Shown here: piece after piece, positions 18,571 through 28,233 of the stretch
How the letters are laid out: each line of letters opens with the position of its first letter
Position numbering within the stretch: position 1 is the stretch's first letter
Source: an uncultured Clostridia bacterium
Lineage (GTDB): Bacteria > Bacillota > Clostridia > Christensenellales > Aristaeellaceae
Length of the DNA stretch: 64,000 bases
Assembly (NCBI GenBank): GCA_937894675.1
Contig: CALCQO010000002.1
Coordinates: 1-64,000 of the forward strand
Direction: 5' to 3'
The notes under the pieces: generated by a model
Databases searched by the model: none
What the model was told of the DNA's origin: nothing
Seen by the model: only the letters and a program-made list of their open reading frames with translations
Program-made: the position numbers and the translations under genes

Positions 18571-20106
18571 TCATGCGGTTTTGCCCGTTTTCAGCGCCGC
18601 GGCGGATGCCTTGACCAGGGCATCCTCGGTAATCTCGTCCCCGGAAAAATCAGCGGTAAGCAGCCCGTTGCTCATTACCAGGATGCGGTCGCAGACGGAA
18701 ATCAGCTCTTTCAGCTCGCTGCCCACAAAGATGACACCCATGCCCTCGGCGGCAAAGCCGCGCATCAGGCGGAAGATGTCTGTTTTCGCGCCTACGTCAA
18801 TGCCGCGGGAAGGTTCGTCCATGATGAACACCTTGGGTTTGGCCATGACGCATTTTCCGATTACCACCTTCTGCTGGTTGCCGCCCGAGAGGCTGGTAAT
18901 CAGATGGCGCACATCCGCCGCCTTCACCTGCATATCCCGCATGGCGTCATCCACCGCGCGTTTGCTCGCCTGTTTATTGATAAGGCCGTTGCGCGTAAAA
19001 TGGGGGATGCTGGTGAGCATCATGTTTTCGGCGATGGACATGGTTTGCACCAGCCCGTCCTTCTGCCTGTCTTCGGGCACCAGCACCATGCCCCGGGCAA
19101 TCTGGTCGCATACCATGGGTTTGTCAATCACTTCCCCGTCCAGCACCATCTGCCCGCTGGACTCGGGGTGCAGGCCCATCAGGCTTTCCACCAGCTCTGT
19201 GCGCCCCGCGCCCATCAGCCCGTAGATGCCCAGCACCTCGCCCTTGTGCAGGGTGAAGGACACATGGTCCACCGTATACCCGCCGCCCAATCGGGGCAGG
19301 CAATAGTTCTCGGCCTTGAGAAGCTCCTGCCTTTCCCCGAGGTAAGGAGGCTTTTCAACGCTTAATGTGGTGTGGCCCACCATTTTCTCAATAATCCAGT
19401 GCACATCGATGTCCGGCACATTGGCGCTGGCCACCCGCTCCCCGTCGCGCAGCACGGTTACCACGTCCCCGATGCGGATGATTTCCTCCAGCCGGTGGGA
19501 GATATAGATAATGGCGATTCCCTGGGATTTCAAGTCCTCTATCAGCTTGAACAGCACCTCTACCTCCGCTTTGGACAGGGAGGAGGTCGGTTCGTCCATA
19601 ATCAGCACTTTCAATTCTTTTTGCAGCATGGTCTTGGCAATTTCCACCACCTGCTGCTGCCCTACGCGCAGGTTGCGCATCATCTGCCCCGGGTCGATGT
19701 CCTGCTGCAGACGCGTGAGCACCTCCCGCGCGTTTTTCGCCTGCTCTTTGCGGTCCACCACCACGCCCAGGCGGCTGACTTCGTTGCCGGCGAACATATT
19801 GTCGGACACCTTCATATCGGGAAACATGTTCAATTCCTGGTGAATGATGCTGACGCCAAGGTCGCTCGCTTCCCGGGTATTGTGCAGGGTAAGCTGCTTG
19901 CCTTCCAGGAAAATCTCTCCCTTGGTCGGCTTTTCGATGCCCGCCAGAATCTTCATCAGCGTTGATTTCCCGGCGCCGTTTTCACCAATCAGCACGTTGA
20001 CGCGCCCGGGTAAAACGTCAAAATCCACATTTTTCAGCGCGGTTGTGCCCGGATACACCTTGGTGATGTTTCTCGCCTGCATGATGGGAGTAATCGGCTG
20101 CTCCAT
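18571..20106 (-). CDS. RbsA-type sugar ABC ATPase with two nucleotide-binding domains (locus 1)
   Basis: 511 residues from ATG 20106 (GGAGGAATAAG just upstream, 1 bp after the DUF2291 stop); the frame extends to 20226 without a start signal. First domain: Walker A GENGAGKST, signature LRVGQQQVVEI, Walker B LIMDEPTSSL. Second domain: the GLMGAGRTE loop usual for RbsA second domains, LSGGNQQKV and VFIMDEPSRGIDVG. Powers uptake with the permease and binding protein of this operon. Confidence 0.95.
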   Translation of the reverse strand: MEQPITPIMQARNITKVYPGTTALKNVDFDVLPGRVNVLIGENGAGKSTLMKILAGIEKPTKGEIFLEGKQLTLHNTREASDLGVSIIHQELNMFPDMKVSDNMFAGNEVSRLGVVVDRKEQAKNAREVLTRLQQDIDPGQMMRNLRVGQQQVVEIAKTMLQKELKVLIMDEPTSSLSKAEVEVLFKLIEDLKSQGIAIIYISHRLEEIIRIGDVVTVLRDGERVASANVPDIDVHWIIEKMVGHTTLSVEKPPYLGERQELLKAENYCLPRLGGGYTVDHVSFTLHKGEVLGIYGLMGAGRTELVESLMGLHPESSGQMVLDGEVIDKPMVCDQIARGMVLVPEDRQKDGLVQTMSIAENMMLTSIPHFTRNGLINKQASKRAVDDAMRDMQVKAADVRHLITSLSGGNQQKVVIGKCVMAKPKVFIMDEPSRGIDVGAKTDIFRLMRGFAAEGMGVIFVGSELKELISVCDRILVMSNGLLTADFSGDEITEDALVKASAAALKTGKTA

Positions 20107-20107
20107 C

Positions 20108-20806
20108 TTATTCCTCCACGATTTCCAGCGTAACCGGCACAACAACCAGGGATTCCGGCTTGGTGTTCTGCAGGGAAATGCACCCGGAAAACGAAACCGT
20201 CTTCCCGGTATACTCCTGCACATCACGGGCTAAAATAATCTCGTTTTTAATTTTGTTGTTAAAAGCCGTGGTCAGGTTGGCAAACTCGACCTGGTTGGCA
20301 AAATCGTCCAATTTCAGGAAGCCGACGCCATCGCGAATGGCGTTTTTTATGTTGGAAGGAAACACCTTTCCATAGTGAATCTTGTAGTCGGCTGCCCCAT
20401 CATAGGGCGGCGCGTCCAGCACCAGGTTGGTCCTGTTGGGTTTGTCGGCGTTTTCAATTTCCAGTACGCGGCCTTGGCCTTTTACGCAGAAACTCCACGC
20501 GCTGGTTTCATTGGCCCGGCTGCCGTACTGTGTTCCCGCATCGTTTAAATCAGCAAAGGCTGCCTGCAGCAAGACAGGGGCATCCACGGCACGCTGGTTA
20601 ATGGTCGGCAGTATTTTCGCGTCCCAGTTGTCGATGGCGTATTGTTCCGTCACCGTCGCCTTTTCGGCTGCCACTGTTTCCCCAGCCTCATTGACAAAGG
20701 TTTCCGGCTGCTGATCGGGGACAATGGTAACGCGGCCCGTCGCCGCAACCAATACAACCAACAGCAGCGCGGCAATCCAGGGCAGCATGCTTGTCTTTCT
20801 TTTCAT
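20108..20806 (-). CDS. DUF2291 family membrane-anchored protein
   Basis: 232 residues with one N-terminal hydrophobic anchor (MLPWIAALLLVVLVAATG) and an extracytoplasmic domain. Typical DUF2291 features are ATVTEQYAIDNWDAKILPTI, the SRANETSAWSFCVKGQGRVLEI centre, and a C-terminal VSFSGCISL. The biochemical role of the family is not known to me; members occur within RbsABC-type operons between the binding protein and ATPase genes, exactly as here, so a role as transporter accessory is inferred. ATG 20806 has GGGGAGAGG upstream; the stop is 1 bp before the ATPase start. Confidence 0.8.
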   Translation of the reverse strand: MKRKTSMLPWIAALLLVVLVAATGRVTIVPDQQPETFVNEAGETVAAEKATVTEQYAIDNWDAKILPTINQRAVDAPVLLQAAFADLNDAGTQYGSRANETSAWSFCVKGQGRVLEIENADKPNRTNLVLDAPPYDGAADYKIHYGKVFPSNIKNAIRDGVGFLKLDDFANQVEFANLTTAFNNKIKNEIILARDVQEYTGKTVSFSGCISLQNTKPESLVVVPVTLEIVEE

Positions 20807-20831
20807 GAACCTCTCCCCTTTGCAAAAAGCT

Positions 20832-20864
20832 GGGAGCGGCGCCGCCAGGGCGCACGCCGCTCCC
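20832..20864 (-). terminator. Intercistronic hairpin with U-tract after the locus-1 binding-protein gene
   Basis: 10-bp stem GGGAGCGGCG/CGCCGCTCCC with a 13-nt loop. On the minus strand it is followed by AGCTTTTTGC. It lies 13 bp after the binding-protein stop, inside the operon. Likely a partial terminator or 3' stabiliser that keeps binding-protein mRNA above that of the membrane parts. Confidence 0.75.
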
Positions 20865-20876
20865 GAAAGAAACAGA

Positions 20877-21842
<966 letters not shown>

Positions 21843-21852
21843 TTATTCTTCA

Positions 21853-21868
21853 ACATGGCAAGCCATGT
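21853..21868 (-). promoter_or_regulatory. Perfect palindrome between the LacI-type and binding-protein genes (operator candidate)
   Basis: ACATGGCTTGCCATGT on the minus strand is a perfect 16-bp palindrome in the 69-bp gap. LacI-family operators are short palindromes, so this may be the site controlling an internal promoter for the transport genes. It could also form a small hairpin in the mRNA. Confidence 0.4.
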
Positions 21869-21890
21869 GAAAGTACTCATTGAGACGCGC

Positions 21891-22919
21891 TTACATATCC
21901 TTGATGTTGCGCACGCTTTGCCTGTCCACAAACTCGACGCTCACCTGGGTTTTCAGGACGCAGGAATCCGTCCCTTCCTCCAGCATGTCAAGCAGCCGCT
22001 TGACAGCCGCGCGGGCGATGTCCTCCCGGGGCACCCGGATGGTGGACAAAACCGGGTTGGTAATCTGGCAGATGGCCAAATCGTCCATCCCAATAATGGA
22101 AATGTCCTGGGGCAGCTTATATCCCTTTTCCTTCAGCGCCCGAACGCAGCCGGCGGCGATGATATCATTGCCGGCGAAAAAAGCGGTAGGCATCTGGATG
22201 TTCTTGCTGCTGAGCAGCTCGTGCATATCCCGGTAAGCCCCTTCCAGGGTGGGGGTGACCCGCCAGATGGAGTACTCGTCGCAGGGAAGTTTGGCATCCG
22301 CCATGGCGCTCTCAAATCCAACGCGGCGGTACTTCATGTTGTTGAACAATACGCTGCTGGTGATATGGTGGATGCGGGTATGCCCCATCTTGATAAAACG
22401 CTCCGCCGCCATGTAGCCCGCTTCCTGGTTGTTCATCACCACGCAGTTGATCCGCTTGTTGCGGAACAGGCTGTCAATCACCAAAAGAGGCGCCTTTGTA
22501 TGGGAAAAAAGTTCCACATCCTCAGTATACATTTCTGTCGCCAGCAGCAGGATACCGGCGCATTCTTCCTGGCAGATTTCCCGCACACGGTCTATATAGT
22601 CCGCATCCTTTTCCATATGGATGTTGGAAACCACCATCTGCAAACCCGCCAGATGACACTGCCGCTCCAAAGCTTCAATCATCTCCGCGAAAAACTGGGT
22701 ATCCATCACAACCAGGCCATGCCGCTTGAAGGAAACCAGCCGGACATACTTGCTGCTGCCCGAAGCATCCTTGCTGACCACATAGCCCAATTCCCGCGCA
22801 ACAGACAAAATGCGGCGGGCTGTCGCTTCGCTGACGCCCCCCTTGCCATTGAGCACATTGCTCACCGAGGCAGGCGAAACACCTGCCTCCATCGCGATGT
22901 CCTTTACGCGCACCTTCAT
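21891..22919 (-). CDS. LacI-family transcriptional regulator
   Basis: 342 residues. N-terminal HTH (VRVKDIAMEAGVSPASVSNVLNG) and hinge region, then a sugar-binding-protein-like effector domain (ESAMADAKLPCDEY, AFFAGNDIIAAGCVRALKEKGYKLPQDISIIGMDD, ending VEFVDRQSV). ATG 22919 has AAGGAG 7 nt upstream. First gene of the minus-strand sugar locus that it presumably controls, with an intermediate of the substrate as inducer. Confidence 0.94.
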   Translation of the reverse strand: MKVRVKDIAMEAGVSPASVSNVLNGKGGVSEATARRILSVARELGYVVSKDASGSSKYVRLVSFKRHGLVVMDTQFFAEMIEALERQCHLAGLQMVVSNIHMEKDADYIDRVREICQEECAGILLLATEMYTEDVELFSHTKAPLLVIDSLFRNKRINCVVMNNQEAGYMAAERFIKMGHTRIHHITSSVLFNNMKYRRVGFESAMADAKLPCDEYSIWRVTPTLEGAYRDMHELLSSKNIQMPTAFFAGNDIIAAGCVRALKEKGYKLPQDISIIGMDDLAICQITNPVLSTIRVPREDIARAAVKRLLDMLEEGTDSCVLKTQVSVEFVDRQSVRNIKDM

Positions 22920-23265
22920 CCGGAACTCCTTACATTCGCCTGAAACTGACTAAAATCTAGTAAATAGTTAATCTATCTTTCATTGCCAGCGCATTTGCTG
23001 TGATCGGATTCTCCTGTGACAACCGCCAGATTTCCGCTTGTTTTCGCTCTGTTTTCCGTATTTATTGGATTTATTCGGCATATATCGTTAAACTTCTTGT
23101 AACCGTATCTGCATTTTATATCAAAAAGCATCCCCTGTCAAGGGAAGAATTTACCTATAATTTACTTAATATTTACTATTTCTGTTTATATTTCCATTTT
23201 TTCTACCATTTTTTACAAATACGATGCCTCGTTACTCGCATGAAGGAGTGGAATTTAGTGAAAAA

Positions 23266-23289
23266 ACTAAATAGATTTATTTATTTAGT
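23266..23289. promoter_or_regulatory. AT-rich inverted repeat, possible remote operator
   Basis: ACTAAATA-N8-TATTTAGT, perfect 8-bp arms. The element ATTTACTA, followed within a few bases by ATTTAGT or TTTTAGT, occurs both here and at about 22950-22970 just upstream of the LacI-type gene. This suggests a pair of related sites 300 bp apart. AT-rich chance remains possible. Confidence 0.3.
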
Positions 23290-23349
23290 AAATCTTTTTT
23301 GCGGATTACACCGCTTTCAAGCATGCGCGTTCGGGAAGCCGCATGCAAA

Positions 23350-23379
23350 AGGCACATTCCTAGTCCTTGGAATGTGCCT
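23350..23379 (-). terminator. Terminator of the SorC locus
   Basis: 11-bp perfect stem AGGCACATTCC/GGAATGTGCCT with an 8-nt loop, followed on the minus strand by TTTGC, 24 bp after the xylulokinase-like stop. Confidence 0.85.
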
Positions 23380-23402
23380 GATGTTTTTTTATTACCTACC
23401 TC

Positions 23403-24902
23403 TTATTCATCTATTGCTGGCGACAGCCCGGCAAGCGCCGGGTAGATGCTGCGGAACCGCGGGTAATACCTGTGATACATGGCTGCGGCCGCAGAATCCG
23501 GCTCGATCACTTTGCCGTCCTGGCCTGTTGTAATGCCATGGATAAAGCTCTCGTAATCGGGAATGAACCCTTGCGCCAGCAAAACGGAGGAGGCGATAGC
23601 CATGGAAGGCAGGTACTCAGCATCCCGAAAGACGACGATAGGCATATTCAGCATGTCCGCAAGGATTTGACACCAGGTTTGAGACTTCGCGCCGCCGCCT
23701 ACCAGGGTCATCCGCGTGGGTGCTTTACCGATTGAGTCCAGACCCTGGCGAATGGAGTAGGCCACGCCCCCCAGGCAAGCCCTTGCCATGTCAGCCCTTG
23801 TGGTTGCCGGCCGCACATCCACAAAGCCGCCCGCGATTTCCGCGTCCATCACAGGAAAGCGTTCGCCAAGCAAATACGGCAGAAAGAGAGCGCCGCCGCT
23901 GCCCGGTTTGCTTTCACCCAGCAATTTCTCCAGACAGTCATACCGATGCTCCTGGGGTATATCCGGAAAGAAAAAGCCGGCAGCCCATTGATACACATTG
24001 CCCGCGTTGAAAAAAGGCACCACATTGATATAGGTGTCCTCCGGCATGGCAGCCAGATTGGAAACACCTTCCTGTAGCAATGGATGCTGGGAGGTACAGG
24101 CAATCCAACCCGATGTGCCCAGATTGATGTTAAACTCCCCATCCCTTGAAATGCCGCTTGATAAGGTCGCGCTTCCCGCATCTCCCGCGCCCGCATAAAC
24201 AGGCATGCCGCTGACATAGCCGGTTTCCCTGGCAGCAGCAGGTGTTACCTGCCCCGCCTGCTGATGAGCGTGCAGGATGCGCGGCCACTGAACCTCCTGC
24301 AGCCCTATCTCTACCAGCCATTCGGCGTGCCATTGCTTTGTTCGGATGTCCATCAGCCCCGCCGTGGAGCAGCTGATGACATCGGAAACATACTGGTCTG
24401 TAAGCCTTGTTATGATATAGTCCTTGGAGCTGATCAACACATGGGCTGTCTGTTGATACACCAGCGGGCGATTCTGCTTCACCCACAGCAGTTTCGCAAA
24501 AGGCCTCGATCCGTCAAAGGCGTTGGCGGTGCTCTCCTCAATTCGCTGTTTTCCAATAATTCGGCTGATTTCCTCAGCTTCCTTCCCGGCGCGGCCATCT
24601 GAATAAAGCACCGCGTCCATGACCGGCTTTCCCTGATGATTCAGCAGAATTAAATCCTGCATTTGACCGCTGAGGACTAAGCCCGCGATTTCTTCTGGCG
24701 CGCAGACATCAAAAAAAGACTTGCTGATCTCACAAAACGCCTGGTACCACTGTTCCGGCTGCTGTTCTATCAGGTTCTTTTTTTCTCCCAGGTAGAAGGT
24801 ATCGACTTTTCGGCTCTGGGTATGCAGCACTTTTCCGTCGAAACTGATAAGAACACCTTTTACATTGGTGGTGCCCACATCAAATGTCGCGATGGCTTTC
24901 AT
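23403..24902 (-). CDS. FGGY-family carbohydrate kinase, xylulokinase-like (locus 2)
   Basis: 499 residues. Seen: phosphate loop DVGTTNVKGVL (8-18), SGQMQDLILL, the SKDYIITRLT segment, INLGTSGWIA, and C-terminal LVGGGAKSQTWCQILADML with adenine-binding region. Phosphorylates a ketose or polyol. The start overlaps the stop of the TrpA-like gene (ATGA), so the two proteins are made together. The combination with a retro-aldol type lyase suggests that the kinase product or a derivative is cleaved by it. The substrate cannot be read from sequence. Confidence 0.9.
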   Translation of the reverse strand: MKAIATFDVGTTNVKGVLISFDGKVLHTQSRKVDTFYLGEKKNLIEQQPEQWYQAFCEISKSFFDVCAPEEIAGLVLSGQMQDLILLNHQGKPVMDAVLYSDGRAGKEAEEISRIIGKQRIEESTANAFDGSRPFAKLLWVKQNRPLVYQQTAHVLISSKDYIITRLTDQYVSDVISCSTAGLMDIRTKQWHAEWLVEIGLQEVQWPRILHAHQQAGQVTPAAARETGYVSGMPVYAGAGDAGSATLSSGISRDGEFNINLGTSGWIACTSQHPLLQEGVSNLAAMPEDTYINVVPFFNAGNVYQWAAGFFFPDIPQEHRYDCLEKLLGESKPGSGGALFLPYLLGERFPVMDAEIAGGFVDVRPATTRADMARACLGGVAYSIRQGLDSIGKAPTRMTLVGGGAKSQTWCQILADMLNMPIVVFRDAEYLPSMAIASSVLLAQGFIPDYESFIHGITTGQDGKVIEPDSAAAAMYHRYYPRFRSIYPALAGLSPAIDE

Positions 24903-25678
24903 GGCGTACGCTCCTTGTCGGCCGCTGCTCTGATACCGCTGATAAACGATTGCAGCGATTCCTCCGATTGATTCTGCTGCCGGATGACAGCCGTTCCCAG
25001 GATGACGCCGTCAAATTTCTGCCGCAGCAATTGGTTTACGCGCTCCGGGCTGTCAATGCCAAAGCCGGCAAAAATCAAAACATCCGGGTAATCCTTGGCA
25101 ATCCGCAAATTGTCCTTATAATTGTCCTGCGCAGCTTTTGCTCCTGTCTGCCCGACATACAGCTGTACATAAATCAAACGGTGGTTGCTAAAAACCTTGC
25201 GGACCTGGCTTTCCGACATCTGGCCGTTCACAAAACCAAGCACTTCACAACCTTCCCGACCCACTTCCTCATGCAGCCGCAAGCTCTCGTCCATGCTCAA
25301 TTCCGGGAGGACCAGCGCGTCGGCAATGCCTGCAGACACCAATTGCCTGTAGCGCGGTATGGTCACCAGATCCTCCCGGTACCCCATGAGCCAGATTGGA
25401 ACATCCGTGGCATTACGCACCTGCGCCCAGTATGCCATGTCGTCCTGAATGGACATATCCACCTGCAGATGGGCTTCCCGTATCACCTGGCCGTCATTAA
25501 CAGGGTTTCGGGAGGGGAAACCCACTTCGATGATATCCGCCCCAGCCGCGGTCACCTGTTTCAGGGCGTCAAGAAATCCATTTCTGGATGGGTACCCGGC
25601 AAGCAGATAGGCAACCACCAGCTGCCCGCGTTTCTTCATGGCTTTCTCAATCCGTTTCGCTTTGTCATTACTCATCAT
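24899..25678 (-). CDS. Tryptophan-synthase-alpha-like TIM-barrel lyase in a sugar operon
   Basis: 259 residues from ATG 25678 (GGAG 9 nt upstream, overlapping the permease stop); an in-frame TTG at 25693 is less likely. TrpA-type barrel: AYLLAGYP, then IIEVGFPSRNPVNDG with E51 and D62 spaced exactly as catalytic Glu49/Asp60 of TrpA, loop-6 GQTGAK with the equivalent of Thr183, phosphate loops GFGIDSPERV and ILGTAVI. TrpA cleaves indole-3-glycerol phosphate to glyceraldehyde 3-phosphate by a retro-aldol reaction. Here there is no trpB or other trp gene, only sugar uptake and a ketose kinase. The canonical PFSDP is PSRNP. I infer a phosphoketose lyase/aldolase derived from TrpA. A stand-alone TrpA remains possible but fits the context poorly. 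Confidence 0.82.
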   Translation of the reverse strand: MMSNDKAKRIEKAMKKRGQLVVAYLLAGYPSRNGFLDALKQVTAAGADIIEVGFPSRNPVNDGQVIREAHLQVDMSIQDDMAYWAQVRNATDVPIWLMGYREDLVTIPRYRQLVSAGIADALVLPELSMDESLRLHEEVGREGCEVLGFVNGQMSESQVRKVFSNHRLIYVQLYVGQTGAKAAQDNYKDNLRIAKDYPDVLIFAGFGIDSPERVNQLLRQKFDGVILGTAVIRQQNQSEESLQSFISGIRAAADKERTP

Positions 25679-26624
25679 CTGTTTTCGCTCCAATCTTTTG
25701 CAGAACCAGAGCCATGATAATGATGCAGCCCGTCAATAGATCCTGCATGAAGGTGGGCACCTGCATGATGGTTAGTCCATTCGCCAGAACGCCAAGGATA
25801 ATGGAACCAACCAAGGTTCCCCATATATTCGCGACACCGCCGCGGAACATGGTTTTCCCCAGGAACACCGCGGCATACGCCTGCAGAAACAAACCGTCTC
25901 CGCCGGAGGGGTGGGCCGACCCTAAGCGGGAGGAAAGCAGCACACCCGCCAGCCCGGATAAGCCTGCGCACAGCGCGAAGGCGATCACTTTCATTCGTTT
26001 CACAGGAATACCGGACACCAGCGCAGCCTTCTGATTGCCGCCGATAGCATACAGCTTTCTGCCAAAGGGTGTATGGCGCATGATAAACCAGAACAGCACC
26101 GTTAGCAGCAGCATGATGATGGTAAGCAGCGGGATGCCCAGCACCATGGAGGTGCCTACGCTTCTGTAGCTTCTGGGTACGCCCTGAAATACAGTGCTTC
26201 CGCCTGTAATCGCAAAAATGATGCCTGTAATAATCGTGCTCATTGCCAGGGTTGTGATGAAGGATAAAACGTTGAATTTGGTAATCAGCCAGCCGCTGAA
26301 TAAGCCAATCAGCGCGCAGCCCAGCACAGCAGCCAGCATGGCAAAAAGGATTGGCACGCCGCTGACAGCCAATGTGGCGCCGATAATGCCGCCTAAACTG
26401 GCTAACGCGCCAAGGGATAAATCAAACTCCTCCATCACCATGATAAGCGTAGCCCCGATAGCAACAATCACAAGCAGGGAAATCTGCCTGCTGATATTCA
26501 CCAGGTTTTGCAGGGTGAAAAAGGCATCCGGCCGAAGGAGGCTGAACACCAAAATGATGATGACTGCAGCCATCATGGTGCCGTAATGTTTCAGGGCATC
26601 CCGGATTTTCTGTTGCGTAGTCAT
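25668..26624 (-). CDS. RbsC-type sugar ABC permease (locus 2)
   Basis: 318 residues with about 9-10 membrane helices. The family signature is present as MEEFDLSLGALASLGG (usually GGIDLSVG), together with the loop GRKLYAIGGNQKAALVSGI. ATG 26624 has AAAGGA upstream. Partners with the ATPase 45 bp upstream and the binding protein of the same operon. Confidence 0.92.
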   Translation of the reverse strand: MTTQQKIRDALKHYGTMMAAVIIILVFSLLRPDAFFTLQNLVNISRQISLLVIVAIGATLIMVMEEFDLSLGALASLGGIIGATLAVSGVPILFAMLAAVLGCALIGLFSGWLITKFNVLSFITTLAMSTIITGIIFAITGGSTVFQGVPRSYRSVGTSMVLGIPLLTIIMLLLTVLFWFIMRHTPFGRKLYAIGGNQKAALVSGIPVKRMKVIAFALCAGLSGLAGVLLSSRLGSAHPSGGDGLFLQAYAAVFLGKTMFRGGVANIWGTLVGSIILGVLANGLTIMQVPTFMQDLLTGCIIIMALVLQKIGAKTDDE

Positions 26625-26669
26625 TTGTTGCTTATCCTTTCAATAAAAGAGAGATGACGGACCCACATT

Positions 26670-28148
26670 TCATTCATAGCACAGGGACAGCACCTGTTCG
26701 GAGGATAACTGACGATTGGGCAGTTTTGCCTTGGTTTCGCCGTTGGCTATCACGCAAACCGTGTCCGCAATGTCCAGCACTTCTTTCAGGTCGGATGAGA
26801 CAAACACAATGGCGTTGCCCTGGCTTGCCAGTTCTCTGATCAGCCTGTGGATTTCCGCTCTGGTTTTCACATCCACCGCCTGTGTCGGTTCATCACATAA
26901 AAGTACCTTGGGCTGAGACATCAAAGCCTTGGCAAACACCACTTTCTGTTGGTTTCCGCCGCTGAGTTGATCCACCGGTTGTTCCGTGCCCGTTGTCACA
27001 ATCGCCAGGGATTTGATTTTGTCTTCCGAATCCTTTTTCTGGCGCTTGTCGTCCAGGACAGAAAACCGGGCATAGTGATCAATGGTTGAAAGGGTAATAT
27101 TCTCCCTGATGTTCAGGGAAGTAACCAGCGCCATGCCCCTTCTGTCCTCACAGATGAATGCCATTCCCTCCTGGATGGAGCGCAGCGGAGTAGGCTGGGC
27201 ATATTCCTTGCCAAGAAGATGAATCTGTCCGGATTTCATTTTCTTGTACCCATAGATGCACTCCAGTGTTTCTGTCCGGCCGCTTCCCCCTAAGCCGAAA
27301 ATGCCGGCAATCTCCCCCGCCCGCACACCAAAGCTGACATTATGCACCACACCATCCTGGCTGGATAGATTCTCCACCTTTAGCAGTTCATCGCCAAACT
27401 GTCTTTGCATCTCAACAGAATCGCTGCGCCAGTTATCGGTCATCATCGAAATCAAACCATCCACGTTGACATCTTTCGTTTGCACCGTATTCACCCACAT
27501 CCCGTTTTTCAGGACAGTAATCCGGTCCGTCAACTGAAAGATTTCTTCCATTCTATGGGTAACATACAGAATAGCGGTGCCCTTTTTCTTCAGTTCATTA
27601 ATCACCCGAAAGAGGATGTTGGTCTCCCTGTCCGTCAGGGACGCTGTGGGCTCATCAAGGATTAGCAGCCTGCAATCCGTCATCAGCACACGGAGAATCT
27701 CTATCAGCGTGCGCTGAGGCGGCTTGAGCATGGAAGCGGGCAGAGACAAATCTGTCTGGATATCCAGTTCCTGCGCGAGGTCTTTCACCCGCTTGCTCAT
27801 GCGTTTCCAATCCACCTGACCCCAGGGTTTCTTCTCATACTGAAGGCCTAAATATACATTCTCAATCCCATTAAACGAAGGGATCAGGTTACGGTCCTGG
27901 TGAATCACGTTAATCCCCAGCGCCTGGCTGTCCGCGGCATGGTTGATATGGACTTCTTCCCTGTTCCAGAAAAGCTGCCCGCTGGAAAGCTGATACACCC
28001 CGGTGAGTATCTTGATCAAGGTGGATTTGCCAGCGCCATTCTCGCCCACCAAGCCATGCACCTCCCCCGGCGCGATGGACATGGACAAATCACTTAAAGC
28101 ATGGACGCTGCCAAATCGTTTGGACAGGTTTTTGATTTCCAGTAACAT
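26670..28148 (-). CDS. RbsA-type sugar ABC ATPase with altered signature in domain 1 (locus 2)
   Basis: 492 residues, two ABC domains. Domain 1: Walker A GENGAGKST, Walker B LILDEPTASL, but the ABC signature expected as LSxGQxQ is MLKPPQRTLIEI, so the Ser-Gly-Gln core is lost. Domain 2: GLGGSGRTE loop, intact LSGGNQQKVVFAKAL, Walker B LLCDEPTQAVDV. Family ATPases can work with one canonical site, so transport is still likely. The gene follows the binding-protein gene after a strong hairpin. Confidence 0.92.
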   Translation of the reverse strand: MLLEIKNLSKRFGSVHALSDLSMSIAPGEVHGLVGENGAGKSTLIKILTGVYQLSSGQLFWNREEVHINHAADSQALGINVIHQDRNLIPSFNGIENVYLGLQYEKKPWGQVDWKRMSKRVKDLAQELDIQTDLSLPASMLKPPQRTLIEILRVLMTDCRLLILDEPTASLTDRETNILFRVINELKKKGTAILYVTHRMEEIFQLTDRITVLKNGMWVNTVQTKDVNVDGLISMMTDNWRSDSVEMQRQFGDELLKVENLSSQDGVVHNVSFGVRAGEIAGIFGLGGSGRTETLECIYGYKKMKSGQIHLLGKEYAQPTPLRSIQEGMAFICEDRRGMALVTSLNIRENITLSTIDHYARFSVLDDKRQKKDSEDKIKSLAIVTTGTEQPVDQLSGGNQQKVVFAKALMSQPKVLLCDEPTQAVDVKTRAEIHRLIRELASQGNAIVFVSSDLKEVLDIADTVCVIANGETKAKLPNRQLSSEQVLSLCYE

Positions 28149-28193
28149 GGCTTACTCCTCTGTTGGGTAATTATATGTTGCAATAAAAAGAAA

Positions 28194-28226
28194 CAGGGCT
28201 GTGCGGCGCCTGTCCGCACAGCCCTG
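28194..28226 (-). terminator. Intercistronic hairpin after the locus-2 binding-protein gene
   Basis: Perfect 13-bp stem CAGGGCTGTGCGG/CCGCACAGCCCTG with a 7-nt loop; on the minus strand it is followed by TTTCTTTTTATT. Lies between the binding-protein stop and the ATPase start, a likely leaky terminator that sets transporter stoichiometry. Confidence 0.8.
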
Positions 28227-28233
28227 AAAAAAA

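Larger units (their letters stand above)
22920..23402. other. Gene-free AT-rich stretch between loci 1 and 2
   Basis: 483 bp. Holds the upstream region of the LacI-type gene and the terminator of the xylulokinase-like gene. AT-rich inverted repeats are present (see 23266-23289). No -35/-10 pair stands out with confidence. A 177-codon plus-strand frame here has no ribosome site and runs into the antisense of the kinase gene, so I do not call it. Confidence 0.6.

Noticed and set aside
23000..23533. 177-codon plus-strand frame in the gene-free region
   Set aside because: Crosses the terminator hairpin and ends inside the antisense of the kinase gene; no ribosome site, no recognisable protein.
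24899..25678. Ordinary tryptophan biosynthesis gene
   Set aside because: No trpB, trpC or other trp gene adjoins; it is translationally coupled to sugar transport and kinase genes.
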